Source of the DNA: Buddleja alternifolia
Taxonomy: Eukaryota; Streptophyta; Magnoliopsida; Lamiales; Scrophulariaceae
Assembly: GCA_019426215.1 (NCBI GenBank)
Contig: CM033408.1
Location: 28,871,953-28,935,952 of the forward strand
DNA length: 64,000 nt
Reading direction: 5' to 3'
This document shows positions 1-11,826 of the stretch, piece after piece; positions within the stretch are counted from its first letter, which is position 1; every line of letters begins with the position of its first letter. A program made the translations under genes and the position numbers. The notes below the pieces were generated by a model, which was given only the letters and a program-made list of their open reading frames with translations, made no database searches and was not told where the DNA came from.

Positions 1-770
1 CTTATACACCAAATTCGGTTTTGGTCCCCCAGATTTCGCACTCATCTAATTGACCCCTAAGTTATCTCGATTTCATCACTTTTGGTCCCTCCGTCAACTC
101 CTCCATCAAATAGTTAATGGAGCGCCAATTTTCGCTCCAAAAAGCACGATTTTGGTGCCAAAAAGTCAAATTTCAGTTTTTTTTCTCTCTTTAAAATCAG
201 ATTTTACCCCTAAAAATCTCATTTTGTCCAATATCTAAACACAAAAAATGAGTTATTCATCATCTTCAACCTCAAATTCTCGTTCTTCTTCCAATAATTT
301 ATGGCCAACACCAACATATTACTGAAAAACCAACTAAAATGCAGAAATTGTGGTGGGCAAGGGCACAATCAAAGTACTTGTGGTAAGAGGAGGGGAACAA
401 ATGGTGTTTCACAAACCAATCCAACTGAAAGTGCAACCAATCCAAGTGAAAGTGCAAGTGAGAATGAGAATTTGAGGTTAAAGATGATGAGTAGCTCATT
501 TTTTGTGTTTAGGTGTCGGAGAAAATGGAATTTTTTGGAGGTAAAAATTAGATTTTAAAGAAGAAAAAAAACTGAAATTCGACTTTTTCTCGCCAAAATT
601 GTGAGTTTTGGAGGGAAATTGGTCCTCCGTTAACTATTGGATGAAGGAGTTGACGAAGGGACCAAAATTGATGAAATTGAGATAAGTTAGGTGTCAATTA
701 AATGAGTGCGATATCTGAGGGACCAAAACCGAAATTGAGGTATAAGTGAGGGGCGATAATTAAAATTTTC
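1..770. mobile_element. Non-autonomous Mutator-like element (long TIRs), left tip outside the window
   Basis: Bases 1-240 and roughly 490-750 are long imperfect inverted repeats of each other; both carry the words TTTTGGTCCC, GCACTCAT, GTCAACTCC and TAGTTAA in mirrored order. The right arm continues about 25 bases further (to about 770) than the visible left arm, so the left terminus lies just upstream of base 1. The middle, about 300-480, is unrelated to the arms and holds a zinc-knuckle ORF. Arms of this length around a gene remnant are typical of MULEs. The target duplication cannot be seen, so the superfamily is an inference. Confidence 0.7.
301..558 (+). pseudogene. Zinc-knuckle remnant, probably MULE transposase C-terminus
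   Basis: An 85-codon ORF inside the long-TIR element. Near residues 15-28 it contains a CX2CX4HX4C knuckle (CRNCGGQGHNQSTC), followed by basic KRR and a Ser/Asn/Thr/Glu-rich tail. MuDR-type transposases often end with a knuckle of this spacing after the SWIM domain, so I read this as the last piece of a transposase kept after internal deletion. The DDE core and SWIM motif are absent and the reading frame runs into the right arm, so it cannot act as a transposase. A small independent DNA-binding peptide cannot be excluded. Confidence 0.5.
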
Positions 771-3700
771 CCACTCACTTATTATCTATATAACTTATTA
801 AGACTAAATAACACTGTCTCATACTCAAAATAATGCTTCCTTCCCTCTCCCCAACTTTGAAAGTATGTATTAAACCCGTGGAATTGACAAATAGTTAGTG
901 ATATAATTGAAATATGACCGATTTCGTGCAAACATATATTTGTTTCATTTTATGAACAATAATTCCTTTTTGTTTAATAAATTTTATAATAATCCGAACT
1001 AATAATTAATGGTAATTTTTTTGACAAGTTAATTAATGGTCATTTGAATTACGAAAAATTATTCATTCTTATTTTGGTAGACCTCCATTTTTTATTCTTT
1101 TACCATTCAATTGAATATTTGTTCCTACATAAAAAAAAAATATATATATAGATATATATATAATATGTACTTTATAACTAACATTTCATATTGGTTTTCA
1201 TATCTATCATTGAAAATAATATATATTTGACATTGCCCTTTTTAAATGAATACATGATGATGTTAATTACTATTTAATCATGTAAAAGTTTCTGTATTAT
1301 ATTTATTTTCATTTTAATGTTTTGCATAAAATCAATAGCAAGTTACAAATTTTTAAATATGGACAGTAAAAGTTTAGTTAGATACTTAGATTACATTTAT
1401 ACAAAGTTGATATAAAAGAATATTTAGCAAGGAAGGTTGATGCTAATGCTCAATGAAAATATTTATTAGGATAATTTTGTTAAATGACATTTTTCACTAA
1501 TTTTGTTTTACATCAAAAATAATTTTTGGTGTATGTTATTATATGTTTAAATATTTCATATTATATTATAAGACAACAAATTTAAGTATTAAACATTTTC
1601 AAATAATAAAAAATTAACAATGTGAATTATCGCAATTCATACCAACTTATCTCCAAATTAGAGAAAGTTTAATAGAAAATGAAATGTAACTAATTAACAA
1701 ACCTCAAGTTAGAGTGGTCCAGCACTCCAAGAACTTTGAAACAATATTAAAGATCCAGATCATCTTCTTTTTAGAAAAATTTCAAACAAATTCAAGATGT
1801 AATTTTGAAAATGCATCCTTCACAACTCGTCTTCTCCTCAAATTGAAGTTCATCCAATTTGTTATCAAGTGTGGACCAGTCAAAACCGTCAATTCAAATA
1901 CACAATCTATAGGTATTTGAACACCCGTCAAATCTAAACTGAACCAAAACATGCTCTTTCACCACCAACCAAATAAATATATATTGAAATTTTTAAGTAT
2001 ATATGGAACTTAGCAGCTGAAAAGTTATGGAGATCCATCAGCCATTTTAATACAATCAATTAGATTAAACCAATACACTAACACGCTTATATATGGAACT
2101 TAGCAGCTGAAAAGTTATGAATATTCACACTTTTAGTATAATATAGATAAAGATATAAATATAGATATAGATATTGATATAGATAAAATATAGTTTATAT
2201 ATATCAACCGCTGTTAAAAAAGTACACAAACATATATACATATATTTATATACTAGGTACCAAAAAATGCACTGCGCAACATGCCCATAATTCAATTTTA
2301 TACAATTCTCATACCAATCAATAACAAATGTGAACGTGTGGAACCGATAAACGTAAATACGTTTTTGGATTTAATTTGTCACTACCCTTTTAAGCTCAAA
2401 CTATGGATGACAAATCAGAATTGGTGGTTGCTGGTGCTTTTAAATTGGGCTATTGACACAAAAGTAAATTAACTGGGTTGGGTCAGAATAAGCTATATTC
2501 ATTGATTTAGATACCTATTTGTTATAAATAAGCTACAACAATGGATAATTGATACAAATATAAATTAGTTGGGCTGGACCACAATAGTTTGTGTTCAATT
2601 GACATAATTAGATAACTATTTTCAATAAACATTGAATATTGAGTACATTTCCGAAGCATCAGAGATACACGGGGCTTGTTTGATATTACTTCCTCTTCAC
2701 TTTTGATTTGGGGAGTATGCAGATTCAATACAATTGAGAACTTTCATTAAAAAAAAACAATTATTGTAACGTCATTAGCAGAAACTATCTTAATTTTATT
2801 AGATTAAAATACACATAATATTGATTACATAAGAAGTCGTGGATTCCCTAATGTTTGATTGTTGACATTATATCCATTCCCATATGTCAAGGCTGCCAAT
2901 GGAAAAATGATTTATTGTCAGCTTGCATTTTACATAAATACACCTGCGGCCGCCCTTTCAATGGTAACAACCAATTTTATGACATTTTTAATCTCATCTG
3001 TTAACTCAAAACGGCACGTGTCTTTAACGTCGATGGAATGTGACTTGGCAAATTGGTAACAACTTTGCGAATCGTATATGACTGACTGTTCATTCCTACA
3101 ATGCGATTAAACACCTGAAATTTTCGACATACATATGGTGCTCGCCAATTGTGGTTGTTAATTTAGCCGTTGACTTCCCCACCAATTTGTACTCGTACCT
3201 TGAATGAATAGGGGTGCAATGCACACGTAAGAACGAATGTATATAGTGAATGCCAAAAAAAATTACACAACTTAATATGAAACGGAAATTAACCATTTCG
3301 GATGAGCCTACTTGGTGCTTCTTTGGCAAAAACATGAAATAAATAATGAGCTCGGGTTTAGCTTGGCTAAAGACATGAGTTTGAATTTTTGGTTGGGGTT
3401 TTAATGGAATATCATACAACTATTCAGTTGTCTAAATTAACTTTGGTAGCTCTCATAGATTTTGCTAATTCGCATAGGCAGGCGTGGTCTGTATAGGTTG
3501 CTTCCTTGCTTTAGCAAAACATCTGAAAGTCAGTAAATAATCATCAATTACATTTCCCAAACATCAGTACATTAATAATCCGCTGTATATGGCATTAATT
3601 GATAGGATTTTTCTTAAACTAATATTTTAGGCGTTGAGTAAATTGTTTTATATTATATAAATCAATAATACGAATGTCAATGAGCCCAAGCTAAATCGAA

Positions 3701-6070
3701 GTTCTTAGGCTTGATGTGAAAATTTGCAAGCAGAGCTTTATATGATTTGAGCCCAAGCAGAGCCCAAGTACACTATTAAAGTTTGGATTTGAATTCAAGC
3801 CCAACGTGAGCGGGAGCAGGTTCGGATTGAATTGAATCTAGCTCGTAACATATATATATATACACACACACATATATATATTAAATATATATCATATACA
3901 TAGATAGAATATAATATAGATATTTAAATATTCCTAAATTGCATCCAAATTAGCAACATTTTAAATTAGTAAAATAGATTCTTAAAATTATCATTTAAAT
4001 ATAAATTTGCTTAATATAAAACACAATGCTCAAAAAATTGAATAAGTAAAAAATTTCATGTAACAGAACGCATCAATATCAACATATGATAACTGACATA
4101 AATTGACGTTGGAAAATGCTAGCTTTTGGCTTCAAAAACTTGTGTTTTATTTATTTTTCCTCCGCGACACAAATAATTTTCTGTGAGTAAGTATATCATA
4201 TATATAGTTATCATATTTTTAAATCTAAAATAATACGTGAAACATATATTTCAAGATATAGCTTAACTAATTTTGTATGGAGTTCGGTAAGTTAAACGAA
4301 AATTTTCAAGATATATACTAGTTATGATTTGTCATTAGAGCACGGATGATGATAATTTTTTGACGCTTTGAGAGGTTTTTTTAATTTATATATTAATTTT
4401 TTTTATACTTTTAAAAAAGAGAGAACAAATTCGAGCCGCCATAGTCTCGGCTCGAAACTCGTATTAATTTTCAAGTAGATCCAGAGCATTGAAAAAAACA
4501 CTCATTCAAATTCAAACATTGTTGATGAAGCTCGTATAATATTAAGTCGAGCGTGAGCTTGACCGGGTGCACCTCGTTTGGCATAATTGACAATCATACT
4601 CAAGAATAGTCCATATACGTATTATATGTACCATTAAACTATTATATGTTGTCCATATATGTTATATGGACTATTTTGAGTTACCCCTGAGTATTAAAAA
4701 CGATTAATCAAACATTTTATATGGGTATACCCAGGCACCTATATTTAAGTAGGAAAAAAAATACAATTCATACGTCTAAAATGTGCAGTCTTAAAACTTA
4801 TCACCTAAGTTATTCAAAATTTCAATGTGGAAAAAATGGGCAATGCTTATATTTTGCTTTAAAAAAAATTTATACAAGAGTCTGCTAACCAAAAATAAGA
4901 AGAATAATTATAATAAAACAATGGGAGTTGATAAAGACATTACACGTTTTGTTACAAACAATGCATTTTAATGTATTTTTATAAGTATCAAATAATATTT
5001 GTTCTTTTAAAATAAATTATCATATTCCTTAATAAATTTTTTTAACAATCTTGCTAATTAAATGTAGTACAAGTATTCAAAACTTGATTGCCATAAATGT
5101 AAAATTTTAAAGTGTCATCTAACCAATTTAATTCTTTCTTTTTATTTAGAATCAAATGAGAAAAAACTGTCATTTTACTTGAATATAATTGGCATTGATT
5201 TCTTATTAAATTTTACAAAAAACATATCTAGACATCATTATAGGTTTACATCCTGAGTCCACCTATATTAATTCAAGTGTGATATGATTGTCCGATATTT
5301 TTTTTTTTTTTTGGTATGTTGTATGATTTGATGTTATATTAGTTTTCGCTACTGTAAAAATAAAGTCGTTTATTCACAATAGAACAAATGAGCATCACGT
5401 ACTATGTACGAGTTAGATAAAATAACAATATTGTTTCATATTCATGGCAAGAGTGTAAGTCTTATTACACTGATGCAAAATAAAACTTGTATTTTTAAAA
5501 GATGACTGATAAAAATGCAATTTAATTGTGTATGGTTTTTTTACCAAAAAAATTTACAATATATTCTCCCAAATACATTTAGGAAATTCATAAGGGAGAG
5601 TAGAGTATGAACAAAACTTCAGACTATATATATATATCAGCACAATTTGTAATTTCAGAACACGTGTTTATACACTTATTTTATATACATGTAATTTGGT
5701 GATTTATGTTCCCATTCAAACACAATCATGAGATAATAAACTTAATTAAAATTTATATAATGTATAATCTATTAAGAGACTTACGAAAACAAGTTGGATT
5801 GAACCTATAGAGCCCAAGGCTTGTTAACAATAACATTCATATTTAAAAATAATTTTGCCCCAGTATCGGTGTAAATCTTGAGGATGAGAACAACACCACA
5901 ATAAAGCAATTACCCCAAACATAAAATCCTACCAGGGTTTATCAACATTTAAGATTTACTCTACATTTACGTGAAGAATGATGTAAGCCCTAAAGGAAGA
6001 AAAAATAAAAAATTGTTGTTAAGTGATTATTGGCCTTCCCCATCAGAACATACAAATGGCCACGTCCAAC
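771..6070. other. AT-rich intergenic spacer
   Basis: No gene is supported here: the ORFs are short, lack domains and are composed of AT-rich codons. Visible structure is limited to TA-type microsatellites (about 1138-1162 and 3850-3900), a 31-base direct repeat (about 2000 and 2090), and two stretches near 3690-3840 and 4430-4580 rich in AGCCCAAGC / GAGCTCG-like words that resemble decayed hAT-type MITE ends. Confidence 0.6.
2000..2120 (+). repeat. Pair of 31-base direct repeats
   Basis: The string beginning ATATGGAACTTAGCAGCTG and ending AAAAGTTATG occurs at about 2000-2029 and again at about 2091-2119, essentially identical, about 90 bases apart. The sequence between includes GATCCATCAG and an AT-rich stretch. 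Function unknown. Confidence 0.7.
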
Positions 6071-6487
6071 TAGGGGTGTAAACGAGCCGAGCTCGAACCG
6101 AGCATACTGATTTTTTCGAGCTCGAGCTCGTCGAGCTTGGTTTTTCGAGCTCGAGCTCGAGCTTGTCGAGCTTGGCTTTTTGAGCTCGAGCTCGTCAAGC
6201 TTGGCTTTTCGAGCTGGAGCTCGAACCAAGCCTGGGCTTAATTTTGTTTATATTTTGAGTTTCTTCGTTATTTTCATTAATATAATTAATAATATAAAAT
6301 ATAATATTTTAAAATATAATATATTATTAATATTATTAATATAACTACTAATATAAAAATATAATATTTTAAAATATAGTATATTATTAATATTATTAAT
6401 ATAAATATTAAAAATGTAGAAGCTCGCGAGCCGAACAGAGAAAAGTGGGCTCGAGCTCGCCCGACTCAATTTACACCCCTACCCCTA
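6071..6487. mobile_element. hAT-type MITE with 8-bp target duplication
   Basis: The left end is TAGGGGTGTAAACGAGC and the right end is its mirror, TTTACACCCCTA, with a few extra bases. TAGGGGTGTAAA is a familiar end of plant hAT-derived MITEs. The flanks are CGTCCAAC (6063-6070) and CGTCTAAC (6488-6495), an 8-base direct repeat with one mismatch, as expected for hAT insertion. Inside are three to four degenerate units of GAGCTCGAGCTCGTCGAGCTTGG type (6117-6230), then a duplicated block of ATATTTTAAAATATA and TATTATTAATATTATTAAT words (6295-6410). There is no transposase, so it is non-autonomous. Confidence 0.75.
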
Positions 6488-6495
6488 CGTCTAAC

Positions 6496-7610
6496 GCCTT
6501 ATTCTTATCAACAAAATCTTTTACAGTGAAGGTAAAAAGTTATGCAAGTGGTACAGAGCAACCATGACAAGATCGACAGCTCTTATTCATTCCGATCCAA
6601 TATCTACGGCATGTATTGTTTACTCAAACCAATGGGTATTTCACTGCAGGGCTGTGACGAATTGGCACAGAGTTTCAAGCAATTTATACAAAAATAGATA
6701 TATATATATATATTTATTAATATAGTAACACAGTGATCACTTCAGCTCTATATAAATCCTACCCATAACCATTTTATCACCACTCCAATCTCTTTCCTCT
6801 ATATTACTAAAACTCAGATTCAAAGAAATGAATTTTGCCCCAAATTTTCATTACACTATACTAATATACAATATATATTTTCAGTGTACTTATATACGTA
6901 CCACATCCACCTGTATAAATATTATATGAGTCATGCTTATCTTACAGACAACTGTGAAATATATCTAACAGACTATTCCTTTGTAAATATTATCATTACT
7001 AAAGTCATTAAATAATAAATAATAACAATAATAATAATAAAGTAAATAAGAAATACCCTTAATCCCAGTGAGATCTGGTCAGACGTTTGCCCGTTCATTG
7101 TTTGGAAATATATTGATATTCTTGTTAATTATTTCAATCTGTAGTCCTAGTTGGATGTTCTTTCCAACTTTTATTTGATGGAGGAACAAAATTTATGCCG
7201 ATATAGTGAAGAATTTTATGAGAAGATGGTCTAGATTAGGTTTTTCCCAGCAAAATTACGGCGGTTATCTTTTGCGGATTGGAGTTAGCTTTTTTTTTTC
7301 CTTTTTTTTTCATAATAATGAGTTGGAGGATTTTACTAAATGAAAATTCACTTTTCTCCATTCTTTTCTGAATAAAAGCTTGATGAGCTTTGGAGAGAGA
7401 TTCAATTATAAAATAAGGGAACCTGAATAGCAGGTAACCTGTTTCAATGTAAAAATAAGAATATTCATGAAATACCGGTTATTTCGGTTGCCTGTTCCCT
7501 TGAAAAATTTATGTGGCCCAAATTTGTCTGTAAGTTTCTCAAAAGTTACAGACCGTCAGAAAATCTTTTTCCATATTATATATATATATATAACTACCTT
7601 TATAATTCAC

Positions 7611-7641
<31 letters not shown>

Positions 7642-8020
7642 CTGAAAAAACTAGAAAAGGAATGAAAGAAACAAAACGAAAAATTCAATTAGCAGATCCC
7701 AAGTAGCTGTATTCCATGAAATTTATAAGTCCCTCTGGATGCTCGTTCCATATACGTATATATAGATATATAAAATATTCCGCATAGATATTTAAATTTA
7801 TAGATATATTGTATAGATATATACTAATTTATATATATACACACAATATATACGATTTTTTTATATATATATAGGGAAGTTGCAGGTGTCACCTACCAAA
7901 AACCCCTTCGAGAACAACACCCACCAATCACCTTTAACCCCCAAAAAGAATGAAAAACACAGAAAATATGAGTGCGTACAAAAAATATAAAACAACATAT
8001 ACGGAAGTAAAATAAGTATT
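6496..8020. other. AT-rich spacer with TA microsatellites
   Basis: No supported gene. There are simple TA repeats at about 6700-6712, 7576-7592, 7613-7641 and 7860-7875. On the minus strand, a short open frame at 7861-8055 reads into the adjacent LTR; it is discussed with the retrotransposon target site. Confidence 0.6.
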
Positions 8021-8025
8021 ACATG

Positions 8026-8575
8026 TGATATAGTAAAATAGGAGATAAAATCCAATAGGAATTGAATAAGGAACCCAGACCCAACAGAGGTCCAGAAACC
8101 GAATTGCTAGACTAGGTCTGCGCTAAGTAACAGTATCAGGTCGGGTCGTTCCTTGACCCGACCCCACAAATACGAGTCATCCACTGTCCATTAGTGCCAC
8201 CTGTTAGCATCCTATGAATGCCCAACGACCATTGGTACAGAGCGTGCACTATAAATTCCCCCTCATGACATTTATTGGGGGTTGGAATCTCTAGAATATT
8301 CTCTCAATAATTAGCCTCGTATATTCATTAGTAACGAGTCTATAGATTGAGAAGTACGTTCCTTTACACTTACAAATTTGGAGACTAGATTCGTTCATCG
8401 AGTACGACCCTGTATACAATAACCAAGATAGAACTACGTTGGCTTGATCCTAATTAGGTACGTAGGTAGCTTAATTATTATTGAGTGCAACCATAATTCT
8501 TCATCATCATACTCGTGGAGTGAGTCGAGTCATTCCAGACTGAGAAATTTAGGTCCCCGGGTTTGAGTTAAATCA
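8026..8575 (+). repeat. 5' LTR of element 1
   Basis: It matches 19416-20140 over its length but is shorter (550 versus 725 bases). Relative to the 3' copy it lacks about 136 bases after position about 8064, plus two small blocks near 8210 and 8240. The last about 300 bases are nearly identical in both copies. Most differences in the first aligned part are T or A here where the 3' copy has C or G, consistent with decay at methylated cytosines. Confidence 0.92.
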
Positions 8576-8600
8576 GTGTGCGCCGTCTGTGGGAACTTTA
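8576..8600 (+). other. Primer-binding-site region of element 1
   Basis: Immediately after the LTR end CA comes GTGTGCGCCGTCTGTGGGAA. A G/C-rich segment of the GCGCCGTCTGTGGGAA type at this position is usual for plant Ty3/gypsy primer-binding sites. I cannot assign the primer tRNA without a tRNA search. Confidence 0.6.
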
Positions 8601-8627
8601 CTTTGAGGTTGCTGAGACTCGTTAGCA

Positions 8628-9773
8628 ATGAGAATTGAGGCTGGCAACATGAAGAGTCGTTTGATTCGGGAAGAGGAAGAATTGAACACGGATCCGCCTA
8701 TGGAGGAAGGAACGAGTGATGTTGTAACGATGACGAAGGGAGAATTGAATAGGAGGATGAAGGAGTATGCTAAGGAGGAGATGCAGAAATATCTTACTCG
8801 TACTCCGACAACACCTAATGTAGGAGAACCACGTGCAGATCCTTCCGCAAAAAGAAGTTTATTTCGTCAAGAGGAAAATCGGGATGGAGAGCAAGAAGGA
8901 GAGTCGTTAGACGATGATGATGTGGCGAGTATTCGTCAAGAGTATGTAGAGGGAAGAGGAAAGACTCGTTCAATGGGGTCGCCAGGTGCACCGCGACGAG
9001 CAGTGCATTATGAGGACATACATACGAGGGTGGAAAAGGTTGCGGCTCCTGTGCAGACGAGGCTAGCTCCCACGCTGATGGCCCACAATTCTCCTTTTAT
9101 CGCTGAGATCATGAAGGAAGTTCCGAACGGTCTCTTTCGGATGCCAAATTTTGTAAAATTTGATGGAACGGGCGATCCGAGACCCCATATTACGTCTTAC
9201 GAGTTGTTGATGTCTTTGCAGGGACAATCGGATGTGATTAATGCAAGGATATTTACCACGACTCTTGTGGGTCGGGAGCAAGATTGGTTCATGAGTCTGG
9301 CCCCCGGTTCCATAGAGTCGTACTCACGATTAAAATATAAGTTTGAAAATCATTTTGCTAGTAACAAAAAGACGAAGAAGTCTATATCTGTGATCATGGG
9401 ACTGAAACAAGGCTCAACCGAGTCTTTGCGTGAATTCATACACCGCTTCAATCAAGAAGCCATGGACCTTCCGGAACTTAATAATGAATTAATGCTAAGC
9501 TTCTTAATGAGAGGCTTAAATAAGGGAAACTTTAATGATGCACTTTCTCGCCGCCCTCCACGATCCCATGAGGAATTGATGGAATTGGCGGGAGAATATA
9601 TTAATGAGGAAGAAATGAACGAGTTGAAAGACTCGGATAATTTGCAAGTTATGAATGACCCGCGAGGTCGTAAAGAAAAACATGAAACCGAACGTTATGA
9701 GGGAACGGGGTCGAGGGGAGATCATGATCGACCCCGTAGACCGAAATTTGAACATTACACCCCGTTGAACTAG
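8628..9773 (+). pseudogene. gag: Gag (capsid part) of element 1
   Basis: A 381-codon ORF. Residues about 165-330 hold the retrotransposon gag (capsid) domain: a MPNFVKFDGTGDPRPHI lead, then WF, LREFIHRFNQEA and the LPELNNEL / FLMRGL helices. The N-terminus is acidic and charged. The frame ends at a TAG (9771-9773), after which the same frame stays open through 11561 and contains the nucleocapsid knuckle, so the TAG interrupts a longer gag-pol. It is most simply a nonsense mutation; a read-through stop is less likely because it falls before the knuckle rather than at the gag-protease joint. Confidence 0.85.
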
Positions 9774-9833
9774 ACTCGTACGAGAATCCTGGTTGCTGCT
9801 TTACTTACGAGTCAAATTCAACGACCCAAGCCA

Positions 9834-11564
9834 ATGAGAAGTGGTGTGAAAAAGAACATGGATAGATACTGTGAATTCCATAAAGACCATGGCCACGACA
9901 CTGAAGAGTGTTTTCAGTTGAAGGATGAAATTGAACGACTTATCAAATCTGGTGTGTTGAACGATTTTATTGATCGAACTTTGGCAGAAGTAAGAGTCCC
10001 AGAGGCCACTCGTACGATTGAACTCTACCAACCGCGCAGTCATTCACGAGAACGATCCCATGAGAAGTCAATTGAAAGGGATCGTCAGACTCGTTATTAC
10101 GAGCAACCCAGAAATGAAGATCACAGAAGCGATAATTATCGCCAAAACAATGAACGCCCACGAGGCAACCCTCGTTATAATGAGCAAGATCACCATCGCC
10201 GCAATGACGGTCCTCGTAATTACGAGAGAAATGACTATCACCGTGATGACGGTTCTCGTAATCACGAGCAAAACAATGACTATCACCGTAATGACGGTTC
10301 TCGTAATTACGAGCATAATGACGTTCATCACCGTAATAGCGGTCTTCGTACAAACGAGAGAAGAGTCAAAGTGCGGGAGGCACCCAAACAAGGTAGTCGT
10401 CGAGAGATACACATGATAGCAGGAGGACCTACTGATGGGGACTCCTCTAACGCAAGGAAAAGATATGCGAGGGAGAGTCGCTCGAGCTACTACCGTGGCA
10501 AACCTGGTAGGATTCTTTCACTTACTGGAGGATCGAGTTCGAGGAACGAAGTGATTAGCTTTAATGACAGTGATTACGACGGAATGCACGGTCCTCATAA
10601 CGACCCTATGGTGATTTCAATGGATGTGGTCAAATTTGTGGTGCATAAGGTTTTGGTGGATACGGAGAGTTCTGCAAATATTATCTTTTGGGACGTTTTG
10701 AAAAAGATGGAGCTGGATGGAACTCGACTGCAAAGTGTAAGTACTCTTTTGGTTGGTTTTACAGGATCTTCGATTATGCCTAAAGGGTCAATTGAGCTAG
10801 ATGTGTCGTTGGGGGTGGGGTCGACGTCAAAGCTTAACCGAATTACCTTTTTGGTTGTGGATGTACCCTTTGCATACAATATGATTGTGGGACGACCCAT
10901 GTTGAATACATTTGGAGCTATTGTTTCGACTCCACACTTGAAGATAAAGTTCAAAACAAACAATGGTATTGGTGAAGTGCGTGGGAACCAACTGGAGGCT
11001 CGACAGTGCTACACAACTTCATTAAAGGTGAATTCGTCAAAGAAGAGAAAGTGCGAAACTAGCAGAATTGAAGTGTTAGATGAAGAAGTAAAGACTCTGA
11101 TTGAAAGTTTGAAAAAAAGACAGAAGCGAGTTGATGCACGAGTCGAACCTCTGGTCCACAAATCAATTGAACTTATACTGGGAAACCCAGACAAAACGAC
11201 ACAGATCGGAGGAGAGATGGATCCTGAAGTAGAAACGAAGCTGGTGAATTTTTTGAGGAACAACTCTGATATGTTCGCATGGAAAGCTGCGGACTTCAAA
11301 GGTATCGACCCTGCTGTTATCATTCATCGACTCAATGTTAACCCGGAGGCACGACCTGTGAGACAGAAGAGAAGGAATTTTGGTCCAGACAGAGACTGGA
11401 TAATTGAAGAAAAAGTAAAAAAACTCCTAGATGTAGGATATGTAAACGAGATCCAATTCACAGATTGGCTCGCTAATGTAGTCCTTGTACACAAATCGGG
11501 AGGAAAATGGAGAATGTGTACTGATTTCACTAATTTGAATAAAGTTTGCCCTCGTGATCCTTAA
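9834..11564 (+). pseudogene. gag-pol: Gag C-terminus, protease and RT start of element 1
   Basis: A 576-codon ORF in the same frame as the upstream gag. Residues about 9-35 carry a knuckle-like CEFHKDHGHDTEEC block (CX2HX4HX4C). Residues about 75-175 are a basic Arg/His/Asn/Tyr-rich region built of roughly 45-base tandem units. The aspartic protease follows: the active-site loop reads V-D-T-E-S-S (Asp276), where family members have D-x-G, so the Gly is replaced by Glu. RT begins near residue 490, with the DWLANVVLVHKSGGKWRMC segment of the fingers. Translation stops at TAA (11562-11564), right after DP, where homologues continue with a Tyr. Confidence 0.88.
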
Positions 11565-11826
11565 CCCCTGCCTCGTATAGACTTACTTGTAGACTCTACT
11601 GTAGGTTGTGCTCTTTTGAGCATGATGGATGCTTACCAAGGTTTTAATCAAATAATGATGGCAGAAGAGGATCGAGAGAAGACTGCATTCGTTACAACGA
11701 GAGGAGTTTATTGTTATAATGTCATGCCATTCGGTTTAAGATACTCGGGAGCAACTTACCAACAACTCGTTAATATGATGTTTGAAGATGAAATAGGGAA
11801 AACGATGGAAGTTTTATGCAGATGAT
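11565..11826 (+). pseudogene. pol: Middle of RT (element 1) between a nonsense codon and a frameshift
   Basis: Reading on in the same frame after the TAA at 11562 gives the RT palm: MMDAYQGFNQI, KTAFVTTRGVY and the VMPFGLRYSGATYQ box. The frame runs to a TGA at 11823. One surplus base near 11811-11816 shifts the frame inside the catalytic Y-x-D-D motif, and RT continues in the next frame from 11827. No single protein can span this site without a frameshift. Confidence 0.85.

Noticed and set aside
3096..3419. 107-codon minus-strand ORF as a gene
   Set aside because: No recognisable domain, no splice context or codon bias, in AT-rich spacer; length is within chance expectation for the window.
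5990..6469. Two minus-strand ORFs of 73 and 79 codons
   Set aside because: They lie across the hAT MITE and reflect its GAGCTCG and AT repeats, not coding sequence.
7610..7641. Possible origin or centromeric-like signal in the long TA runs (also 57974-58004)
   Set aside because: These are ordinary TA microsatellites; no associated structure.
9771..9773. Programmed stop-codon read-through between gag and pol of element 1
   Set aside because: The TAG falls before the nucleocapsid knuckle and not at a gag-protease boundary, and other nonsense codons and frameshifts are present in pol. A plain mutation is simpler.
9967..10416. Three overlapping ORFs (two minus, one plus in another frame) of 114-132 codons across the gag linker
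   Set aside because: They are produced by the palindromic tandem repeat of gag; their translations are repetitive (for example VITRTVITVI) and have no domain content.
11811..11826. Programmed ribosomal frameshift in RT of element 1
   Set aside because: The shift occurs inside the catalytic Y-x-D-D box; programmed shifts lie between domains. It is an indel.
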